Source: Streptomyces syringium (lineage in GTDB: Bacteria > Actinomycetota > Actinomycetes > Streptomycetales > Streptomycetaceae). Taken from it: 64,000 nucleotides of DNA. The notes beneath the pieces are model-generated. The model was given only the letters and a program-made list of their open reading frames with translations. It was not told the DNA's origin and ran no database searches. Shown here one piece after another: positions 50,936 through 58,470 of the stretch (the first letter of the stretch is position 1; the number at the start of each line of letters is the position of its first letter). The stretch covers positions 7,399,501 through 7,463,500 of the forward strand of contig NZ_JAGIOH010000001.1 in assembly GCF_017876625.1 (NCBI RefSeq), in the 5' to 3' direction. The position numbers were made by a program, and so were the translations under genes.

Positions 50936-51988
50936 ATGGACACAGCGAACGGGACACTCGACGAAGCCCTGCAACGCCTGCACGCCTGCGGCCCCGAGTA
51001 CCGGGGGTATCTCAGCAACCACGGACCGATGGCCGTGGAGGCCCTGGCCCGCCGGGGCCAGGCCGGCACCGTCCACCGCTGGCTCGACGCCTACGAGGCC
51101 AGGCTGGAGGACGTCCCGAGCCCGCGGGCCCGGATATCGGACGACGACTGGCACGAGGCGCTGGGCGATCCGCGCCGGGTCAGCGACTGGATCGCGTACT
51201 TCTCCCGCCAGATGGCCGTGCGCCCCTGGCGGGAGGTACTGACCGAGTGGTGGCCGCGGCTGCTGCCCGGCATCGCCGGAGCCGCGGCCCATCCCGTGAT
51301 CCGTGTGGGCCATGCCGTACGCACCCTGCTGGTGGAGGGCGAGGACGCACCGCGCGTCGCGGAAGTGGCCCACGCCCTCGGGTACTGGGCGGCCCGGCAC
51401 ACGCTGCTGCCGGTGACCGTGCGCCCCTCGGGCACCTCCGCACCCGCCGACGCCCTCGCCGCCCTTCCCCGGGCCACCGATCCGAGTGGCCCCCCGGTGG
51501 AGCGGTTCCAGCTGCTGCCCGGTACCCCGGGCTGGCTGCGGACCGCCGAATCGCTGCACGTCCCCACGGACCCGGAGGCCATTCGCGAGGAACTCACCGC
51601 CCTCGTGCGGGCCACCACGTTCCACTACGGCGCGTACGGCCACGGCGACCCGGTCATGCTGGTCCACGCGACGACGGCGCCGAGCGCCGTTCTGCGGACC
51701 CTGCCCGTCCTTCCCCACGAGTTGTGGGGCCCCTCGTTCGCCGTGGCGTGGGCGGCGAGCGCGGCCATCACCACCGTCTATGCCGCGGACACCCCGCGGC
51801 CGGCGTCCCCCGACGCCTCCTCGATGACCCCCGAGGAGGTCTTCGAGGAGGCCGCCCGCAGCGGCGACGCGCACGCGATCAAGTTCGTGGACACGGCCCT
51901 GGACGTGGCCGCCACCAGCGAGGAGGGTGACAGCCGCGCCCTGTCGGCCGCGCTCAAGGCCGTCCGGCTGATCGAGAAGGACGACTGA
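50936..51988 (+). CDS. questin oxidase-like (DUF4243) protein
   Basis: 350 residues. The family marks are LSNHGPMAVEALARRG (about 26-41), WPRLLPGIAGAAAHPVIRVGHAVR (around residue 105-128, with conserved His pair) and FHYGAYGHGD (about 232-241). The fungal relative questin oxidase performs a Baeyer-Villiger-type ring cleavage of an anthraquinone; bacterial members are of unknown function. It is cytoplasmic. It follows the gas vesicle cluster but is set off by a terminator and probably has its own promoter. Confidence 0.82.
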   Translation: MDTANGTLDEALQRLHACGPEYRGYLSNHGPMAVEALARRGQAGTVHRWLDAYEARLEDVPSPRARISDDDWHEALGDPRRVSDWIAYFSRQMAVRPWREVLTEWWPRLLPGIAGAAAHPVIRVGHAVRTLLVEGEDAPRVAEVAHALGYWAARHTLLPVTVRPSGTSAPADALAALPRATDPSGPPVERFQLLPGTPGWLRTAESLHVPTDPEAIREELTALVRATTFHYGAYGHGDPVMLVHATTAPSAVLRTLPVLPHELWGPSFAVAWAASAAITTVYAADTPRPASPDASSMTPEEVFEEAARSGDAHAIKFVDTALDVAATSEEGDSRALSAALKAVRLIEKDD

Positions 51989-52030
51989 CACCACGTCGGG
52001 GCGGCCGCCGCCCGCCCCGGGAGCCGGTCG

Positions 52031-52681
52031 TCAGGGCGCGGCGACCACGGCGCGCGAGCGGTCGGCGGCGATCCGCACGGCGAAGGCGGCCAGCGCGGTG
52101 CCCATCGCGTAGCGGTGGATCCGGGCCCACAGCGGGCGCCCGGAGAAGAACGAGGCGACAGAACCCGCCGTCAGCACGAAGACGCCGTTCATGACGACGC
52201 CCACGAAGATCTGGGTGAGGCCCAGCACCAGGCTCTGTGCGGCCACATGACCCTTCTCCGGCTCGACGAACTGCGGCAGCAGCGAGACGTACAGGATGGC
52301 GATCTTCGGGTTGAGCAGGCAGGTCAGCAGCCCCATGCCGAACAGCTTGCGGGGCCGGTCGGCCTCCAGCTCGCGGGGCGAGAAGACGGACGACCCGCCC
52401 GGCCGTACGGCCTTCCAGGCGAGCCAGAGCAGATACGCCGCACCGGCCAGCTTCAACGCCAGGTAGATCTCCGGGACGAGCGAGAACACCGTCGCGATGC
52501 CCGCGGTCGCCGCCACCAGATAGACGAGGAAGCCCACCCCGACACCGGCGAGAGAGACCAGCCCCGCCCGGTACCCCTGGGACACCGAACGGGACACCAG
52601 ATAGATCATGTTGGGCCCGGGGGTGATCACCATCCCGAACGCCACGACCGCGATGCCCACTATCGCGCTGATGCTGACCAT
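52031..52681 (-). CDS. LysE family amino-acid exporter
   Basis: 216 residues with six membrane helices. The opening VGIAVVAFGMVITPGPNMIY contains the LysE/RhtB signature T-P-G-P-N, followed by LGVGFLVYLVAATAGIA-type helices and LLNPKIAILYVSLLPQFV, the second conserved segment. It exports amino acids or their analogues. Substrate not predictable. Monocistronic, convergent with the questin-oxidase-like gene. Confidence 0.93.
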   Translation of the reverse strand: MVSISAIVGIAVVAFGMVITPGPNMIYLVSRSVSQGYRAGLVSLAGVGVGFLVYLVAATAGIATVFSLVPEIYLALKLAGAAYLLWLAWKAVRPGGSSVFSPRELEADRPRKLFGMGLLTCLLNPKIAILYVSLLPQFVEPEKGHVAAQSLVLGLTQIFVGVVMNGVFVLTAGSVASFFSGRPLWARIHRYAMGTALAAFAVRIAADRSRAVVAAP

Positions 52682-52768
52682 GCACGTCTCCTCAGTGTGT
52701 GAACGTCGAATAAGGCCGACACGGGGGAGGAAACGCTTGATCGATTGAAATGCTTCCCCTGGGGGCCG

Positions 52769-53590
52769 TCACGTCCCGGCGTCGAACGCGCGACGCGCGG
52801 CGCGGCGCCAGCGGTTGGCGGGGAGGGCGGGGCGCAGGGCCGCGAACGCGCCGCAGTACTTGGTGAAGACGGCCGGCCGCACACCGTGGGAGTGCAGCAG
52901 GAGGTCCGCCTCGGTGAGGTGCCCCGCCGTCTTCGTCTCGACCAGGACGAGCTCCGGGTCGCAGCGCACCGTCCGGCCCGCGCGCAGGTCCTCGCAGACC
53001 AGCCCGGCGTCGCAGGTGATGCGCTCGCCGTCGGCCACCAGGGTCGCGCGGAGATAGTCGGTGCTCAGCGACGGGTGCAGTGCGGCGGGGGAATCGATGC
53101 CGTAGACGCGGTGGAGGGTGTCGGCGAGAAAGGCCCGGCAGCGGCCGTCGAGCGGGGTGTCCTCGCCGGTCAGCGGCCGGCGGTGTTTGACGGTGTCACC
53201 GCGCCGCCCCTTGAGCTTGATTTCGAACTGCCGCTCTCCCGAGTCCTGGTACACCCGCTCGCGGATCTTGAAGCGGAGCCGTCGGCCCTGCCGGTGGTCG
53301 TGGAAGGAGCGGAGCCCGGGGGTGTCGTAGTAGACCGAGTGGTACCGGAAGGCACGGCGGTCGTCGATGGTCAGGGCGCGGAACGGGCCGCCGGGCCGCC
53401 GGGGGTCGGTCAGCCGCTCGGCCATGCGCAGGTAGATGTCGACGGGTACGAGATAGCTGCGGTCGAAGCGGGCGAGCAGTTCGGCCCGCTCGTTGACCTC
53501 GGCGAGGGAGATGGCTCCGGTGCCGTGGACCGCCTCGCCGATGGCCCGCACGGCCGCTGCCGCCGGCGGTGCCTGCGCGATGGTGGTCAT
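52769..53590 (-). CDS. VTC-domain polyphosphate polymerase-like protein
   Basis: 273 residues. A VTC (triphosphate tunnel metalloenzyme) domain with the basic tunnel strands ELLARFDRSYLVP (about 36-48), YHSVYYDTPGLRSFHDH, LRFKIRERVYQDSG and FEIKLKGRRGDTVKHR, and a late ELVLVETKT acidic metal-ligand strand. The yeast homologue makes polyphosphate from ATP. Bacterial copies like this are paired with DUF4956 membrane proteins, exactly as here (ATGA overlap). No SPX domain is present. Function as a polymerase or a polyphosphate binder is inferred. Confidence 0.87.
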   Translation of the reverse strand: MTTIAQAPPAAAAVRAIGEAVHGTGAISLAEVNERAELLARFDRSYLVPVDIYLRMAERLTDPRRPGGPFRALTIDDRRAFRYHSVYYDTPGLRSFHDHRQGRRLRFKIRERVYQDSGERQFEIKLKGRRGDTVKHRRPLTGEDTPLDGRCRAFLADTLHRVYGIDSPAALHPSLSTDYLRATLVADGERITCDAGLVCEDLRAGRTVRCDPELVLVETKTAGHLTEADLLLHSHGVRPAVFTKYCGAFAALRPALPANRWRRAARRAFDAGT

Positions 53591-54219
53591 GCCGCCTCCC
53601 AGGCGGGGGCGGTGGTGCGCACCGTCTCCGACGGCTCGGCCCGGCGGATGTCCGCCCCCGGCTCGGGCTCGCGGTAGCGGACGTCGACGATCGTCAGATC
53701 GCGGACGAAGTCGACCTCCATGACCGTCCACTGGAGGGGCTCGCCGAGGCGGCGGGCGAGATCGGCGCGCAGCGCGGCCGGGTCGCTGTGGACGGCGTCG
53801 AGCGTGACGACCGTGCGGCGCGAGCGGGCGAGCAGCCGGGGGTGGTCGGCGCCGTAGATGACGAGGAGCAGCAGGGCGCTCAGCGCGGCCGCGAGGGAGA
53901 ACGCCAGGTGCGGCAGCCCGCAGATGAGGCCGAGGACGAGCGTGGTGAAGTAGTAGGCGACCTCCTCGTGCTGGACCGAGTCGGAGCGGAGCCTGATGAT
54001 CGACAGCACGCCGAAGAGCCCGAAGCCGAGTGCGGTGCCACCGTTGCCGCCCACCTCCGCGAGGGCCGCGACGACGGTGAACAGGGCGACGTTCAGGGCC
54101 AGATAGGCCGGTACGAGGTCGCGCCGCCGGTGTCGCGGATAGTAGATGGCGAAGGTCAGCAGGCACACTGCGGCGAGATCGAGCCCCAGATGCGCGGCGA
54201 GGTGTCGTAGGGAGTCCAT
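53587..54219 (-). CDS. DUF4956 membrane protein
   Basis: 210 residues starting MDSLRHLAAHLGLDLAAVCLL. Four membrane helices are followed by a cytoplasmic alpha/beta domain. The signature ALGFGLFGVLSIIRLRSDSV between helices two and three, with HEEVAYYFTTLVLGLICGL after it, identifies the family. It is the constant partner of VTC-domain proteins and may channel or anchor their product. The frame is open 82 codons upstream over the promoter region, without protein character. Its stop overlaps the start of the polymerase gene. Confidence 0.88.
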   Translation of the reverse strand: MDSLRHLAAHLGLDLAAVCLLTFAIYYPRHRRRDLVPAYLALNVALFTVVAALAEVGGNGGTALGFGLFGVLSIIRLRSDSVQHEEVAYYFTTLVLGLICGLPHLAFSLAAALSALLLLVIYGADHPRLLARSRRTVVTLDAVHSDPAALRADLARRLGEPLQWTVMEVDFVRDLTIVDVRYREPEPGADIRRAEPSETVRTTAPAWEAA

Positions 54220-54468
54220 GGCTTCGCTCTCTCTGGACGTTCGAAGGAATGCGGACGTAGAGAGAACTCTGGGTGAACAAGTGCACACATGTGAGTGGAC
54301 ATTGCGGATCGTTGACGGAACCGGATGAGGACTGTCCGGAAGGACACCCGTCCTGTCGCATTCGACGTTCTTGCGGTGCGGTGTCCCACCTCTCACCCCG
54401 GCCCCGCTCTGTCCCTCCCGTACGACCCGCAGGGCGGGGAGGGACAGACGGTGCCCGTCGGACACCGG

Positions 54469-55539
54469 TCACGGGTGCAACGTGGCCTCGCCGGTGATCC
54501 GGACACCGGTCCGCTCGCCGGGACGGACCGTGACCGGACCGCTGACCCGGATCTCCACCGGGTCCGCCAGCCCGTCGACGCCGACGGTGACCATGGCGTC
54601 GTGCCCGTAGAAACACACGGACGTCACCGTGCCGCCGACGGCCCCGGCCGTCCCGTCCGCCTCCGCCGGGACGTCGGTGAGCCGCAGCTGTTCGGGCCGC
54701 AGCAGCACCCTGCCCCGGCGAGGACCGCCGGCCGTGCCGCCGTCGGCGGACGCGGCGAGCGGCACCCGGCCCAGCGGGGTGGCCGCCGCGCCGTTCTCGG
54801 CCGTGCCGGGGAGCAGGACGGCATCGCCGACGAAGCGGGCCACCCAGGGGTCGGCGGGGCGACCGTACACCTCCTGCGGGGTGCCGCACTGGGCGATCGT
54901 CCCGTCGCGCACGACCGCCACGCGGTCGGCGACGGAAAGGGCCTCCTGCTGGTCGTGGGTGACCAGCACGGCCGTCGCGCCCGTGGCCCGAAGAGCCGCG
55001 CGCACATCGGCCCGCACTCCGGAACGCAACGCGCTGTCGAGGGCGTTGAACGGCTCGTCGAGCAGCACCAGCCCTGGCCGCGGCGCGAGCGCCCGGGCCA
55101 GGGCGACCCGCTGCTGCTGGCCGCCGGAGAGCTCATGGGGCATCCGGCCGCCGTATCCGGCGAGCCCCACCAGCTCCAGCATCTCCTCCGTCCGCCTGCG
55201 GCGCTCCGCCCGGTCCAGGCCGGTCAGCCCGAACGCCACGTTGCGGGCCACGCTCAGGTGCGGGAAGAGCGCCCCCTCCTGGGGGACGATGCCGATGCGG
55301 CGACGCTCCGGCGGCAGATGCGTCCCGGGGCCGCCGAGGGTGCGCCCGCCGACCGTGACGGTGCCCGCGTCGGCGCGCAGGAAGCCGGCGACGACGCGCA
55401 GCAGAGTGGTCTTGCCGCACCCGGAGGGGCCGAGCACGGCGGCCAGTTCACCGCCGGGGACGGTGAGGTCGAGCCCGCGGAGGACGGCCGCGTCGGGGCC
55501 GTAGCCCTTCGTCAGCCCCTCGATCTTCAATTCGGTCAT
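54469..55539 (-). CDS. ferric-iron ABC transporter ATP-binding protein
   Basis: 356 residues. Walker A GPSGCGKTT (about 36-44), Q-loop VPQEGALFPH, signature LSGGQQQRV and Walker B LVLLDEPFNALD are intact, with VTHDQQEA following. The C-terminal 110 residues are the TOBE-like regulatory domain (VLLRPEQLRL). It powers the FbpABC-type importer. The ATG overlaps the permease stop (ATGA), making it the last gene of the operon. The frame extends over 200 codons upstream as a shadow of the permease. Confidence 0.93.
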   Translation of the reverse strand: MTELKIEGLTKGYGPDAAVLRGLDLTVPGGELAAVLGPSGCGKTTLLRVVAGFLRADAGTVTVGGRTLGGPGTHLPPERRRIGIVPQEGALFPHLSVARNVAFGLTGLDRAERRRRTEEMLELVGLAGYGGRMPHELSGGQQQRVALARALAPRPGLVLLDEPFNALDSALRSGVRADVRAALRATGATAVLVTHDQQEALSVADRVAVVRDGTIAQCGTPQEVYGRPADPWVARFVGDAVLLPGTAENGAAATPLGRVPLAASADGGTAGGPRRGRVLLRPEQLRLTDVPAEADGTAGAVGGTVTSVCFYGHDAMVTVGVDGLADPVEIRVSGPVTVRPGERTGVRITGEATLHP

Positions 55540-57131
55540 GTGCGGTGCTTCCCGAGGAGGTAGGAGGGGACGGCGGCCAGCAGGATCAGCGCGGCGGCGT
55601 ACGGCGCGGCGGCGGCGTACGACCCGGTGCCCGTCTCCGTCCAGAGCCGGGTCGCGAGGGTGTCCATTCCCGTGGGGCGCAGCAGCAGCGTCGCGGGCAG
55701 TTCCTTCATGCACACCACGAAGGTGAGGGCGGCCCCGGCCGCCACGCCGGGAGCCGCGAGCGGCACCGTGACGTCGCGCAGTACCCGCGCCGGCGAGCGC
55801 CCGAGCGAGCGGGCGACCTCCTCCAGCACCGGTGGGGACTGCAGGACGGCGGCCCGCGTGGCGGCCACGGCGACCGGCAGGAACAACACCGCGTAGGCGC
55901 CGACCAGCAGCGGGAGTTGCTGGTAGAGCGGGTAGGCGTAGCGCACGGAGAAGAACACCAGTGCCAGCGCCACCGTGATGCCGGGCAGCGCGTGCCCCGC
56001 GTAGGCGGCCTGTTCCAGCAGGTGGGCGGCGCGCCCCCGGTACCGTGCGGCGATCACCCCGACGGGCAGCGCGAGCATGGTGGTGAGCGCCGCACCGGCG
56101 GCGGCGACCGACAGCGTGGCGACGGCGGTGTCGAGGAGCCCGGCGGGATCCCAGGTCGCGGAGTTCCCGACGGCCAGCCAATACCCCAACGTGCCCAGCG
56201 GGAAGACGACCGCGGCGGCCGTCACCGCGCCGCACCAGGCCAGCGCCGCCACGCGCAGCCGGCCCAGGGCCACCGGGGCGGCCCGGCGCGCGGTACCGGT
56301 ACCCGTCCTGGCGTGCCCGGCCCGGCCGCGGGTGCGGACCTCGGCGGCCACCAGGGCCACGGTCATCACCACCAGGACGACGCTGAGCGCGGCGGCCGGT
56401 GTGCGGTCGAAGCTGGCCCGGTAGGAGGTGTGGATGGCCCGGGTGAAGGTGTCGTAGCGCATCAGCGACACGGCGCCGAAGTCGGAGAGGACGTACAGCG
56501 CCACCAGCAGCGCGCCCCCGGCCGCCGCCGGGCGCAACTGGGGCAGGGTGACACGCAGGAAGGTGCGGACCGGCCCGTGTCCGAGCGAGCGGGACGCCTC
56601 TTCCTGGGCGGGGTCGATGCCGCGCAGGGCGGCGGCGACCGGCAGATGGACGTACGGGAAGCTCACCAGGGTCAGCGCCAGCGCGGACCCGGTGAAGCCC
56701 GCGAGCCCCGGTGCGGCGGACAGCCAGGCGAAGGCCGCCACGTAACTGGGCACGGCGAGCGGCAGCGTGGCCAGCACCGACCAGGCCCGGGCGCCGGGCA
56801 GCGCGGTGCGCACGGTCAGCCAGGCGAGGGAGATGCCCAGCACCAGGCAGGCCGCCACGACGACGGCGGCCAGGCCCAGGCTGCGGCCGAGCAGCGAGAA
56901 CGTGCGCTCGTCGGCGACGATGTCCCAGGCGTAGCCGGGCCCCCGTTCCAGTGACCGCACGGCGAGGTAGCCGAGCGGCAGCACGGCGAACACCGCGGCC
57001 ACGGCCGCCGGGACGACGAGCATCCAGGGCGGCCGGGGCCCGCCGCGCCGCCGCGCGCCGGCCGGCGAGGGGGCAGCGGCGGACGGGTCCGCCGACGAGG
57101 TGACGGCTGATGACGGGTCGGTGGAACGCAT
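55536..57131 (-). CDS. ferric-iron ABC transporter permease, fused two-unit type
   Basis: 531 residues with about twelve transmembrane helices, two permease units in tandem as in FbpB/SfuB. Each unit has an EAA loop: the first reads ASRSLGHGPVRTFLRVTLPQ, the second ARSLGRSPARVLRDVTVPLA. It forms the whole membrane channel. The N-terminal 35 residues are Ser/Ala/Pro-rich. It begins 6 nt after the stop of the binding-protein gene and overlaps the ATPase gene. Confidence 0.93.
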   Translation of the reverse strand: MRSTDPSSAVTSSADPSAAAPSPAGARRRGGPRPPWMLVVPAAVAAVFAVLPLGYLAVRSLERGPGYAWDIVADERTFSLLGRSLGLAAVVVAACLVLGISLAWLTVRTALPGARAWSVLATLPLAVPSYVAAFAWLSAAPGLAGFTGSALALTLVSFPYVHLPVAAALRGIDPAQEEASRSLGHGPVRTFLRVTLPQLRPAAAGGALLVALYVLSDFGAVSLMRYDTFTRAIHTSYRASFDRTPAAALSVVLVVMTVALVAAEVRTRGRAGHARTGTGTARRAAPVALGRLRVAALAWCGAVTAAAVVFPLGTLGYWLAVGNSATWDPAGLLDTAVATLSVAAAGAALTTMLALPVGVIAARYRGRAAHLLEQAAYAGHALPGITVALALVFFSVRYAYPLYQQLPLLVGAYAVLFLPVAVAATRAAVLQSPPVLEEVARSLGRSPARVLRDVTVPLAAPGVAAGAALTFVVCMKELPATLLLRPTGMDTLATRLWTETGTGSYAAAAPYAAALILLAAVPSYLLGKHRT

Positions 57132-57137
57132 GCCGGC

Positions 57138-58184
57138 TCAGACCATTCCGACGTCCTGGAGCATGGCCAGGGTGTCCCGGAGGGAGTCGAGCCTGGCGAG
57201 GTCGATCTTGGGGGAGTCGAGGGAGTCCAGCGACGGCAGGTCCTTGACCGAGCTGGTGACCCCGGCGGCCAGCGGATACTCCTTCGTGTCCTCGGCGAAG
57301 TAGGTCTGCGCCTCCTTGGACAGCAGGAACTCGACGGCCTTGCGCGCCTGCTCGCTCTCCCCGCTGCCCTTGAGGACACCGACGCCGGCGACGTTGACCA
57401 GGGCGCCGGGGTCACCGCCGCGCGGGAAGTGCAGCTTGGCCTTGACCTTGTCCGCGCCCTTCTCCGCGACCCGCTCGTACCAGTAGTAGTGGTTGACCAG
57501 GCCGACGGAGACCTCGCCGGATTCGACCGCGTCCAGCACGGCGATGTTGTGGGCGTAGGCCTTGGCGCCGTTGGCCTTGAGGCCCTTGAGCCAGGTGCGG
57601 GTGGCGTCGTCGCCGTCGAGGATCCGCATACCGGTCACGAAGGCCTGGAAGGAGGCGTTCGTCGGCGCGTAGCCGACCTTGCCCTTCCACTCGGGCTCGA
57701 CCAGATCGCGGACGCTGCCCGGGACCTCGGGCGTCTTGTCCGGGTGGTAGGCGATGACACGGGCGCGTCCGGAGACACCGGTCCAGTCGCCGTTCGCCGA
57801 GCGGTACGCCGGGGCGACCTTGTCCAGGGTCGCCTGGGGGAGCTTCGCCAGACGCTTCTCCTTGGACAGGGCGCCGAGAGCCCCCGCGTCCTGGGAGAAG
57901 AACAGCGCGGCCTTCGTCCGGTCGCCCTCATCCAGGAGCTGCGCCGAGAGTTCGGCGCTGTCCCCGTAGCGGACCTGCACCTTGGCGCCGACCGCCTTCT
58001 CCAGCTTCGCCAGCAGCGGCTTGACGAGCGCCTGCTGACGGCCCGAGTAGATCACGAGGGGCGACGTGCCGCCCTTGGCGCCGCTCTCACCCGTGCTGTC
58101 ACCGCTGCCGCAGGCCGCCGCGGCAGGGAGGAATATGGCTGCCGCGGCAAGCGCGGTGAGACGACGGACCAAGGGCCGACGCAT
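57138..58184 (-). CDS. ferric-iron-binding lipoprotein (FbpA/FutA type)
   Basis: 348 residues. The signal peptide ends in a lipobox-like AAAACGSG, so the protein is lipid-anchored outside. The extracellular iron-binding protein pattern follows: LVIYSGRQQALVKPLLAKLE, VQVRYGDSAELSAQLLDEG, and NHYYWYERV, whose tyrosine pair normally binds ferric iron. The ATG at 58184 (MRRPLVRRL) has a suitable ribosome binding site; the frame is open 27 codons upstream. First gene of the iron importer, controlled by an iron box in its promoter. Confidence 0.93.
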   Translation of the reverse strand: MRRPLVRRLTALAAAAIFLPAAAACGSGDSTGESGAKGGTSPLVIYSGRQQALVKPLLAKLEKAVGAKVQVRYGDSAELSAQLLDEGDRTKAALFFSQDAGALGALSKEKRLAKLPQATLDKVAPAYRSANGDWTGVSGRARVIAYHPDKTPEVPGSVRDLVEPEWKGKVGYAPTNASFQAFVTGMRILDGDDATRTWLKGLKANGAKAYAHNIAVLDAVESGEVSVGLVNHYYWYERVAEKGADKVKAKLHFPRGGDPGALVNVAGVGVLKGSGESEQARKAVEFLLSKEAQTYFAEDTKEYPLAAGVTSSVKDLPSLDSLDSPKIDLARLDSLRDTLAMLQDVGMV

Positions 58185-58286
58185 GGTGATGCCTTCCTGC
58201 AGGAGCTCGCCCCGGTAGCTGTATGTGACATCAAAGAGGCGGGCGAGCGGCTGAAAATGGTTCACACGGGAACCCGAACTGCTTAT

Positions 58287-58315
58287 AGATAAGGTAAAGC
58301 TAACCTAAAGGTCAA
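58287..58315 (-). promoter_or_regulatory. iron-repressed promoter of the importer operon with iron box
   Basis: On the minus strand, -35 TTGACC (58315-58310) and -10 TTATCT (58292-58287) are 17 nt apart, and the dyad TAAGGTAAAGCTAACCTAA (58290-58308, plus-strand reading) fills the space between them. It matches the IdeR/DmdR consensus TTAGGTTAGGCTAACCTAA at 16 of 19 positions. Iron-loaded repressor there would block RNA polymerase directly. Confidence 0.82.
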
Positions 58316-58450
58316 GGGGTTCGTTCATTACGACTCGGAACGGTGCGCGGCCGTGAAGGGCTACCCAATTTGGATCATCGTTGCTGGTCAGCCGGATGAT
58401 CTTGGGGAGATGCAACGTTCGGAACACATTTGTCTCCCACGCTTTTCGAG

Positions 58451-58469
58451 GGAGGTAAGCCTTACTTAC
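58451..58469 (+). promoter_or_regulatory. second, weaker iron-box-like dyad over the A-T-AT3 ribosome binding site
   Basis: GGAGGTAAGCCTTACTTAC matches the iron-box consensus at 12 of 19 positions, with the inner GTAAG/CTTAC palindrome intact. It ends 1 nt before the start codon at 58471 and includes the GGAGG. It could be a true repressor site acting at a leaderless or short-leader promoter, or a chance match. Confidence 0.45.
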
Positions 58470-58470
58470 G

